Assembly (NCBI GenBank): GCA_963924555.1
Contig: OZ004581.1
Location: 9,029,338 to 9,093,337 of the forward strand
Origin: Crambe crambe
Lineage: Eukaryota; Porifera; Demospongiae; Poecilosclerida; Crambeidae
DNA: 64,000 bases
Reading direction: 5' to 3'
The notes beneath the pieces are model-generated. The model did no database searches and was not told where the DNA came from. It saw only the letters and a program-made list of their open reading frames with translations. Positions 47,159 through 59,100 of the stretch are shown here, one piece after another; positions within the stretch are counted from its first letter, which is position 1, and the number at the start of each line of letters is the position of its first letter. The position numbers and the translations under genes were made by a program.

Positions 47159-50100
47159 AAAACAAAGAAAAAATGATGAACCTTGTGGAGTGTGTGCTTC
47201 TTTTGAAATAGGAAGGGTGGATGCTGAGGTGAATTGCTGTAATACTTCTGAATCTGTATTTAAAAGGTGATACCATAAACTACACATCTATACATGATTC
47301 AAAACACCATTGCAATTAAGTACAAAAATCTAAGTTTACCTTCATACTTTCCATGGATGGAACATTTCTCAGCATTGAGAGCTGCTTTGAGATCTGCCGC
47401 CAATTCTTCCTGTCGGCCATCTTTCAACAAGTTGTATAAGCCTCTCCATTTCTCTGAGTAGCGTTTGCAGTGGGGCATTTGGGGAGCATTGGCCAGCCAT
47501 TCTCCAATCACATCTCGTAAGCAATCAACATCTGACCCTTGCTTCGCTATGGACTTGATGCGATAAGGTGGGATGCCAACAAGCTCAGCTATCTTCTTCC
47601 AGTAGGGAGCCAAGTCATCCAGGATTCTGATTTCTCTGTGCTTGGCAGTTTCGCAGTCAAAGTACTTGATCAGTTGTAAGCTTTCAATGGTTGCATCTTC
47701 ATCCCAAAGAGGACTTGTACCAACTGTTGTAATGATAAAAACACATGTTCACATTATACTGTAGTGGATTATAATCATGACTGCATGGCTATAATTATAT
47801 ATGGATGGGGCCCCCACTTTCTGGCACCCCAGGTATATAAATTTAGCATCCCGTTAATTTTTTGAAAACAAACACAATGGTAGCTACCCTCAGTCATCAT
47901 GTTATAGCTCAAAAGTGGAGTGGATACTGTAGGTACAGGAAACTGTTAAGATAAAAATTACAAGCTGTAAGTTATGATTATTTGAAAGATGATTAACCAA
48001 ATTCCAATTTCTGTTCCAAGCAGAATTGATATACTGTCTACATGCATAAATAAACATTGATCAATTTATAAAATAAAGGAATTAGTTAATGGGCATATCA
48101 TGCAAAAATTAGTCCTCACTAATCAGTAATAAAGTTCTTTTGAGATTACTACAATAATTATTGTGATGGAAGAAGACTTCTATATTATAGCTAGTTACTT
48201 GAATGTAATATTTATTATACCTTTCTCAATTTCCTTGCCCTTTTTGCTCAGTTGTAGCTACATCATCATGAATCAGTTATTAATACAGTTACATGCAGTA
48301 AACTGTGCACTTACGGGAGTACTAAGTGATTGCTGATGAGGTGGACCAGTTGAAGATGCTAACTGGGTCAGTCCAAGACCTGAATTCTGAAGTGAAGGTT
48401 GACGCTCTAAAGGTAATGAGGAATGATCTTGATTAAGTATCCATCTAGCTAAGCTACACACTTCACCTTTCTCCAATTCTTTCTTTAACTGATCAATCTC
48501 CTTGTTCTTTTCATGTATTTCTCTGTCCTTTAAACTCAGTTGCTGCTCATAGTGTTCCTTGTGAGTCTGTTCAAACTTGTGATAAAACAATCTGGAAAAA
48601 AAAAAAAAAAAAAAAAAAAAACCAAGCAAAACCCATGCATGGGTATAGTACAAGTTAGTTAATACAGTCATCACAAGTACTTTTTCTGCATGTCTTGAAT
48701 GCCTATAGTGCTCAGATGTTGGAGGAGGTGAGGTCTGGATACCATCTCAATCTCTTCCTGCCACAGGTCTAGCAGAATCTTGGCATTATTGTTGATGTAC
48801 TCCAAGTGTTCTGACATCTCCAAGACTTCTGCCAGTTCTTTCACCTTCTCACACTTCTGAACCTCAATGGCAATAACCTCAAGTTCAGAAGAAGAGACAA
48901 TAGCAATCTCCTGAAAAAACAACAACAAAAAAAAAACATTAAATAACACCCACTTATCGTAGTTAGCTACTCACCTGTCGAATACTCAACCAGAAGTTTT
49001 GGTCAATATTTAATTTTATCCGAACACTTTTTTCACAAACTAGTGTAGGATTAGAAATGGTGGCATCCTCTGGAAGGATGATGAAATGATCTCTCTGTGG
49101 ACAACCTTCACACTTCAATGCAAAATTGATGCCAATCCCTGGTAGCCATTTCTTGATTTCTGTGAATGACTGTTGAATGATTTCAAGTATGGCATGACAT
49201 GAACTTATGAAGGTGGGGCATTTATATTTCCTTGAGTCAATACGTTGTACGTCAATTCTCACACTAAACTTTTCCTCTGTAATGAAAAGTCTGTCCAGTT
49301 GCTGTCCAGGAGATCCAAACAAGAATTGGATTTGGTTTTGATACATTTTCTTATCAACTGGTAGATGACATTTAGGATACTTTGACATGACTGCTGCCAG
49401 TTGAGTGAAGAAGCCTGGAGGTAAGTAGTTGGTGCTGAAAACAAGATGCAATGGAATTGCAGAGTTGATGGCAGTGCTAGTTGAGTGTGGATCATCAACT
49501 TTCGGTAAATGAGGTAACATGGATGGAACAAAATACTTCCTACCAGGACCTTTATGCTTTTCAGTACTGATTTTAGCAATAATCAAAAAATGCTCCAATA
49601 GATTTATAATCTGTTGAGGTTCCAACTTTTTTTGAGCTCTCAATACTTTTTGGTATAATGATTCTACCAGTATTCCATCCTTACGCAGCAATTTCCAGAG
49701 ACGACTGTTTCTATATTCTTCTCGGCCTTCCAGTGCCAACAAACGGGCTATTTGCTTGATGAGCCATTGAGGGTCAGCAATGACACAAGACTTCAAGCTG
49801 GGGATGTCAGAGTAGTGAAAGAATACGGCAAGATCGTGATAGAATGCAAGAATGCTAGTAAGAGTATCTTCAGGGATTAGACATGCTCTACACAATTCCT
49901 TCACTTCCTCTAAAGGAACTACTGGCTTCTTTTGAGATCTGGCATATCTCTGGAACACTTTCCTGAACAGCAACCAAGTGATTGGAGTACGAATAGCTAA
50001 ATCTTCAGTTGCAAAGTCACTCACAATCGTACGAATGAACTTAAAAGTGTCATCTTCAAGCTCTTCCTTACCAGCTGTTGTGTTATCGACTATTGCTCCA

Positions 50101-53100
50101 TCCAGAACAATGTCAGAAAAGGCTTTACCTGTTAATTCTGAAGAAAGCTTTTCAAGAATCTCATGTTTTCTTTCCTTGACAGAAACATTGTCACCATGTG
50201 AACCAACAGGCAGAACGAGAGGATACTTGGGGACTTCTTCATCGTCATCGCTTTCTTTATCAATAATGAGCCTCTTATTCAAGAGAGTAGCATGAATGGT
50301 GGATATCCACTGCACCATCAGGTCCAGTGTGGATATATCTTCTAGATGCGCAGTGGCTCTTCCTTTAAAATAGGTAAGACACTGATACCGATCATGGAGA
50401 TCACACCTGGCATCGAACATTAAGAGAAACAATGTCCTCGCGGTTAGAAATGCAGGAAGAATTTTAAGAAAGACTGGCTGGCCTCCACAATCCCACACAT
50501 GCAGATAAACTTCCTCTTTGATAAATGGGTCACCAGTGGTTATAACAGAAAGAATCTCTTTCAAAATCCCCTCAATTAATGGGTGGTCAAACTTGGGGGC
50601 AGTTTTACTAGGTTGAATCTCACAACTGCTCACATCACTTTCACTGCTTGTATCACTTCCACTGTTCGCATCACTTCCTGTGGCAGAATTGGAATCTTTG
50701 TAGTCAAGAATAGTTTGTATCAACTGAGCAAGTCCTTTGATTTCATCAGCATCAGTTATTTTAGTCCAGAATTTTCCTTCCTGGCTGCAGGCCCAGTAAC
50801 TCTCAGTGGGGCGGAGGGAGAATGTGTCAGCAACCTGGGTGCTGTAGGCTTCACAGGGAAGGGGCAGATTCATCAAGCCATTGAGTAGACTGCTCTTGCC
50901 CACACCTCCAGGACCAACGATCATCACACGAGCATATGCAACCTTCGTTTCACCATGCCCCAGGGCATTCAGGTAATCCACTGAAAATCAAAAGTACAAA
51001 ATAATTAATATCTATCAAAATAAAAATATTACCTTCAGTCCTTGAGGCTCGAATCTAATAAAAAAGAATTCAACATGGAAATTAAACATGGAAACGAAGT
51101 TGATTCACAAGTGAATTATGCACAAAAGACATACACTCACCACCTGAAAATATGAACACCACAACAGTGAAAGTATTGTACAGAGAGAAAGCTGACTCTC
51201 AGGTCATGACTCAATGTATATGTTATTATTAACAACGCATTAATTTTGGTACACAGCATGTAAGTAACAATGCAGAGAGTGAGTCAGTTCAGAATAACTT
51301 ACTCGCTGAAGGAATGAAATTAATACGACGACAGCATGAGAGAATAGACAGCATGTAAGGGTAAGAGAATAGACAGCATGTAAGTAACCATGCAGAAAGA
51401 GAGTGAAGGAATCATCAAAATACGACAGTGAAGGTACGACAGGGTAAGAGAATAGACAGCATGTAAGTAACAATGCAGAGAGTGAGTCAGTTCAGAATAA
51501 CTTACATCCTGAAGGAATGAAATTAAGCATCAAAATACGACGTCAGGGTAAGAGAATAGACAGCATGTAAGTAACAATGCAGAGAGTGAGTCTGTACAGA
51601 ATAACTTACTCGCTGAATGAATGAAATTAAGCATCAAAATACGACAATGAAGGTACGACAGGGTAAGAGAATAGACAGCATGTAAGTAACAATGTAGAGA
51701 GTGAGTACGTTCAGAATAACTTACCCCCTAAAGGAATGAAATTAAGCATCAAAATACGACAGTGAAGGTAAGACAGGGTAAGAGAATAGACAGCATGTAA
51801 GTAACAATGTAGAGAGTGAGTACGTTCAGAATAACTTACCCCCTGTAGGAATGAAATTAAGCATCAAAATACGACAGTGAAGGTAAGACAGGGTAAGAGA
51901 ATAGACAGCATGTAAGTAACAATGCAGAGAGTGAGTACGTTCAGAATAACTTACCTTCTGAAGGAATAAAATTAAGCATCAAAATACGACGACAGGGCAA
52001 GAGAATAGACAGCATGTAAGTAACAATGCAGAGAGTGAGTCTGTTCAGAATAACTTACCTCCTGAAGGAATGAAATTAAGCAACAAAATATGACAGTGAA
52101 GGTACGACAGGGTAAGAGAATAGACAGCATGTAAGTAACCATGCAGAGAGTGAGTCAGTTCATAATAACTTACTCGCTGAAGGAATGAAATTAAGCACGA
52201 AATACGACAGTGAAGGTACAACAGGGTAAGAGAATAGACAGCATGTAAGTAACCATGCAGAGAGTGAGTCTGTTCAGAATAACTTACCAACTGAAGGAAT
52301 GAAATTTAGCATCAAAATACAACAGTGAAGGTACGACAGGGTAAGAGAACAGACAGCATGTAAGTAACAATGCAGAGAGTGAGTACGTTCAGAATAACTT
52401 ACCAACTGAAGGAATGAAATTTAGCATCAAAATACAACAGTGAAGGTACGACAGGGTAAGAGAATAGACAGCATGTAAGTAACAATGTACAGAGTGAGTC
52501 AGTTCAGAATAACTTACCTCCTGAAGGAATGAAATTAAGCATCAAAATACGACAGTGAAGGTACGGCAGGATAAGAGAATAGACAGCATGTAAGTAACAA
52601 TTCAGAGAGCGAGTCAGTTCAGAATAACTTACTCGCTGAAGGAATGAAATTAAGCATCAAAATACGACGACAGGGTAAGAGAATAGACAGCATGTAAGTA
52701 ACAATGCAGAGAGTGAGTACGTTCAGAATAACTTACCAACTGAAGGAATGAAATTTAGCATCAAAATACAACAGTGAAGGTACGACAGGGTAAGAGAATA
52801 GACAGCATGTAAGTAACAATGTACAGAGTGAGTCAGTTCAGAATAACTTACCTCCTGAAGGAATGAAATTAAGCATCAAAATACGACAGTGAAGGTACGG
52901 CAGGGTAAGAGAATAGACAGCATGTAAGTAATAATGCAGAGAGTGAGTCAGTTCAGAATAACTTACTCGCTGAAGGAATGAAATTAAGCATCAAAATACG
53001 ACAGTGAAGGTAAGACAGGGTAAGAGAATAGACAGCATGTAAGTAACAATGCAGAGAGTGAGTACGTTCAGAATAACTTACAAACTGAAGGAATGAAATT

Positions 53101-56100
53101 AAGCATCAAAATACGACAGTGAAGGTACGGCAGGGTAAGAGAATAGACAGCATATAAGTAACAATGCAGAGAGTGAGTACGTTCAGAATAACTTACCTCC
53201 TGAAGGAATGAAATTAAGCATCAAAATACGACAGTGAAGGTACGGCAGGGTAAGAGAATAGACAGCATGTAAGTAACAATGCAGAGAGTGAGTACGTTCA
53301 GAATAACTTACGTCCTGAAGGAATGAAATTAAGCATCAAAATACGACGACAGAGTAAGAGAATAGACAGCATGTAAGCAACAATGCAGAGAGTGAGTACG
53401 TTAAGAATAACTTACCAACTGAAGGAATGAAGTTAAGCATCAAAGTACGAGAGTGAAGGTACGACAGGGTAAGAGAATAGACAGCATGTAAGTAACAATG
53501 CAGAGAGTGAGTCAGTTCAGAATAACTTACTATCTGAAGGAATGAAATTAAGCATCAAAATACAACAGTGAAGGTAAGACAGGGTAAGAGAATAGACAGC
53601 ATGTAAGTAACAATGCAGAGAGTGAGTACGTTCAGAATAACTTACCGACTGAAGGAATGAAATTAAGCATCAAAATACGACAGTGAAGGTAAGACAGGGT
53701 AAGAGAATAGACAGAATGTAAGTAACAATGCAGAGAGTGAGAACGTTCAGAATAACTTACCCGCTGAAGGAATGAAATTAAGCGTCAAAATACAACAGTG
53801 AAGGTAAGACAGGGTAAGAGAATAGACAGCATGTAAGTAACAATGCAGAGAGTGAGTACGTTCAGAATAACTTACATCCTGAAGGAATGAAATTAAGCAT
53901 CAAAATATGACAGTGAAGGTAAGACAGAGTAAGAGAATAGACAGCATGTAAGTAACAATGCAGAGAGTGAGTACGTTCAGAATAACTTACATCCTGAAGG
54001 AATGAAATTAAGCATCAAAATACGACAGTGAAGGTAAGACAGGGTAAGAGAATAGACAGCATGTAAGTAACAATGCAGAGAGTGAGTCAGTTCAGAATAA
54101 CTTACCGACTGAAGGAATGAAATTAAGCATCAAAATACGACAGTGAAGGTACGGCAGGATAAGAGAATAGACAGCATGTAAGTAACAATGAAGAGAGTGA
54201 GTACGTTCAGAATAACTTACATCCTGAAGGAATGAAATTAAGCATCAAAATACGATAGTGAAGGTACGACAGGGTAAGAGAATAGACAGCATGTAAGTAA
54301 CAATGCAGAGAGTGAGTCAGTTCAGAATAACTTACTGGCTGAAGGAATGGAATTAAGCATCAAAAGATGACAGTGAAGATACAACAGGGTAAGAAAATAG
54401 ACAGCATGTAAGTAACCATGCAGAGAGTGAATAACTTACCAACTGAAGGAGTGAAATTAAGCACCAAAATACGACAGTGAAGTTATGACAGGATAAGAGA
54501 ATAGACAGCATGTAAGTAACAATGCAGAGAGTGAGTATGTTTAGGATAACTTACATCCTGAAAGAATGAAATTAAGCATCAAAATATGACAGTGAAGGTA
54601 CGACAGGGTAAGAGAATAGACAGCATGTAAGTAACAATGCAGAGAGTGAGTCAGTTCAGAATAACTTACTGGCTGAAGGAATGAAATTAAGCATCAAAAT
54701 ACGACAATGAAGGTACGACAGGGTAAGAAAATAGACAGCATGTAAGTAACAATGCAGAGAGTGAATAACTTACCAACTGAAGGAGTGAAATTAAGCACCA
54801 AAATACGACAGTGAAGTTATGACAGGATAAGAGAATAGACAGCATGTAAGTAACAATGCAGAGAGTGAGTATGTTTAGGATAACTTACATCCTGAAAGAA
54901 TGAAATTAAGCATCAAAATATGACAGTGAAGGTACGACAGGGTAAGAGAATAGACAGCATGTAAGTAACAATGCAGAGAGTGAGTCAGTTCAGAATAACT
55001 TACTGGCTGAAGGAATAACTTACCTCCTGAAGGAATGAAATTAGGCATCAAAATATGACAATGAAGGTACGACAGGGTAAGAGAATAGACAGCATGTAAG
55101 TAACAATGCAGAGAGTGAGTACATTCAGAATAACTTACAAACTGAAGGAATCGCCAAAATACGATAGTGAAGGTACGACAGGGTAAGAGAATAGACAGCA
55201 TGTAAGTAACAATGCAGAGAGTGAGTCAGTTCAGAATAACTTACTGGCTGAAGGAATGAAATTAAGCATCAAAATACGACAATGAAGGTACGACAGGGTA
55301 AGAAAATAGACAGCATGTAAGTAACAATGCAGAGAGTGAATAACTTACCAACTGAAGGAGTGAAATTAAGCACCAAAATACGACAGTGAAGTTATGACAG
55401 GATAAGAGAATAGACAGCATGTAAGTAACAATGCAGAGAGTGAGTATGTTTAGGATAACTTACATCCTGAAAGAATGAAATTAAGCATCAAAATATGACA
55501 GTGAAGGTACGACAGGGTAAGAGAATAGATAGCATGTAAGTAACAATGCAGAGAGTGAGTCAGTTCAGAATAACTTACTGGCTGAAGGAATAACTTACCT
55601 CCTGAAGGAATGAAATTAGGCATCAAAATATGACAATGAAGGTACGACAGGGTAAGAGAATAGACAGCATGTAAGTAACAATGCAGAGAGTGAGTACATT
55701 CAGAATAACTTACCGACTGAAGGAATGAAATTAAGTATCAAAAGACGACAGTGAAGGTATGGCAAGGTAAGAGAATAGACAGCATGTAAGTAACAATGCA
55801 AAGAGTGAGTCAGTTCAGAATAACTTACTGGCTGAAGGAATAACTTACCTCCTGAAGGAATGAAATTAGGCATCAAAATATGACAACGAAGGTACGACAG
55901 GGTAAGAGAATAGACAGCATGTAAGTAACATTGCAGAGAGTGGATCAGTTCAGAATAACTTACAGGCTGAAAGAATGAAATCAAGCATCAAAATATGACA
56001 GTGAAGGTAAAAGAAGGTAAGCGAATAGACAGCATGTAAGTAACAATGCAGAGAGTGAGTACGTTCAGAATAACTTACATCCTGAAGGAATGAAATTAAG

Positions 56101-59100
56101 TATCAAAATACGACAGTGAAGGTACAACAGGGTAAGAGAATAGACAGCATGTAAGTAACAATGTAAAGAGTGAGTCAGTTCAGAATAACTTACAGGCTGA
56201 AGGAATGAAATTAAGCATCAAAAGACGACAGTGAAGGTATGGCATGATAAGAGAATAGACAGCATGTAAGTAACCATGCAGAGAAAGAGTACGTTCAGAA
56301 TAACTTACCAACTGAAGGAATGAAATTAAGCATCAAAATACGACAGTGATGGTACAACAGGGTAAGAGAATAGACAGCATGTAACAAAGTCAGTTCAGAA
56401 TAACTTACCTCCTGAAGGAATGAAATTAGGCATCAAAACATGACAATGAAGGTACGACAGGGTAAGAGAATAGACAGCATGTAAGTAACATTGCAGAGAG
56501 TGGATCAGTTCAGAAGGTAAAAGAAGGTAAGCGAATAGACAGCATGTAAGTAACAATGCAGAGAATGATTCAATTCGAAATAACTTACCTCCTGAAGGAA
56601 TGAAATTAGGCATCAAAATATGACAATGAAGGTACGACAGGGTAAGAGAATAGACAGCATGTAAGTAACATTGCAGAGAGTGGATCAGTTCAGAATAACT
56701 TACAGGCTGAAAGAATGAAATCAAGCATCAAAATAATATGACAGTGAAGGTAAAAGAAGGTAAGCGAATAGACAGCATGTAAGTAACAATGCAGAGAATG
56801 ATTCAATTCGAAATAACTTACCCACTGAAGGAATGAAATTAAGCATCAAAATACGACAGTGAAGGTACAACAGGGTAAGAGAATAGACAGCATGTAAGTA
56901 ACCATGCAGAGAGTGAGTACGTTCAGAATAACTTACAAACTGAAGAAATCATCAAAATACGTCAGTGAAGGTACAACAGAGTAAGAGAATAGACAGCATG
57001 TAAGTAACAATGTAAAGAGTGAGTCAGTTCAGAATAACTTACTCGCTGAAAGAATGAAATTAAAGCATCGAATACAACAGTGAAGGTACGACAGGATAAG
57101 AGAATAAACAGCATGTAAGTAACAATGCAGAGAGTGAGTACGTTCAGAATAACTTACCGACTGAAGGAATGAAATTAAAGCATCGAATACGACAGTGAAG
57201 GTACAACAGGATAAGAGAATAGACAGCATGTAAGTAACAATGCAGAGAATGATTCAATTCGAAATAACTTACCCACTGAAGGAATGAAATTAAGCATCAA
57301 AATACGACAGTGAAGGTACGACAGGGTAAGAGAATAGACAGCATGTAAGTAACAATGCAGAGAGTGAGTTAGTAAAGAATGACTTACCGGCTGAAGGAGT
57401 GAAATTAAGCACCAAAATACGACAGTGAAGTTATGACAGGGTAAGATGTAAGTAACAATGCAGAGAGTGAGTATGTTTAGGATAACTTACATCCTGAAAG
57501 AATGAAATTAAGCATCAAAATATGACAGTGAAGGTACGACAGGGTAAGAGAATAGACAGCATGTAAGTAACAATGCAGAGAGTGAGTACATTCAGAATAA
57601 CTTACCTCCTGAAGGAATGAAATTAAGCATCAAAATACGACAGTGAAGGTACGACAGGGTAAGAGAATAGACAGCATGTAAGTAACAATGCAGAGAGCGA
57701 GTACATTCAGAATAACTTACCCGCTGAAGGAATTAAATTAAGTATCAAAAGACGACAGTGAAGGTATGGCAGGGTAAGAGAATAGACAGCATGTAAGTAA
57801 CGATGCAGAGAGTGAATCAGTTCTGAATGACTTACTTGCTGTAGGAATGAAATTAAGCATCAAAAAATACGACAGTGAAGGTACAACAGGGTAAGAGAAT
57901 AGACAGCATGTAAGTAACCATGCAGAGAGTGAGTACGTTCAGAATAACTTACAAACTGAAGAAATCATCACAATACGTCAGTGAAGGTACAACAGAGTAA
58001 GAGAATAGACAGCATGTAAGTAACAATGCAGAGAATGATTCAATTCGAAATAACTTACCCACTGAAGGAATGAAATTAAGCATCAAAATACGACAGTGAA
58101 GGTACAACAGGGTAAGAGAATAGACAGCATGTAAGTAACAATGTAAAGAGTGAGTCAGTTCAGAATAACTTACTGGCTGAAGGAATGGAATTAAGCATCA
58201 AAAGATAACAATGAAGATACAACAGGGTAAGAAAATAGACAGCATGTAAGTAACCATGCAGAGAGTGAGTACATTCAGAATAACTTACCCGCTGAAGGAA
58301 TGAAATTAAGCATCAAAATACGACAGTGAAGGTACAACAGAGTAAGAGAAAAGATAACATGTAAGTAACAATGTAAAGAGTGAGTCAGTTCAGAATAACT
58401 TAAGGAATGAAATTAAGCATCAAAATACGACAGTGAAGGTACGACAGGGTAAGAGAATAGACAGCATGTAAGTAATAATGCAGAGAGTGAGTCAGTTCAG
58501 AATAACTCACCTCCTGAAGAAGCATCGAAATACGACGACAGGGTAAGAGAATAGACAGCATGTAAGTAACAATGCAGAGAATGAGTACGTTCAGAATAAC
58601 TTACCTTCTGAAGGAATGAAATTAAGCATCAAAATACGACAGTGAAGGTACGACAGGGTAAGAGAATAGACAGCATGTAAGTAACAATGCAGAGAGCGAG
58701 TACATTCAGAATAACTTACCCGCTGAAGGAATTAAATTAAGTATCAAAAGACGACAGTGAAGGTATGGCAGGGTAAGAGAATAGACAGCATGTAAGTAAC
58801 AATGCAGAGAGTGAATCAGTTCTGAATGACTTACTTGCTGTAGGAATGAAATTAAGCATCAAAATACGACAGTGAAGGTACAACAGGGTAAGAGAATAGA
58901 CAGCATGTAAGTAATAGTGCTGAAAGTTGTCAAGAATAACTCACATCCTGAAGGATCTAAATATGTCAATGAAGGTATGACAGGGTAAGATAATGAGAAG
59001 GGATAAAACAATATGTTTATAAGTAATGACTTACCAGGAGAAGGGGTAATAAGTTCCAACATCAAATTGAGTGTGTATGGTGTGAAAGAACATGATGCCA

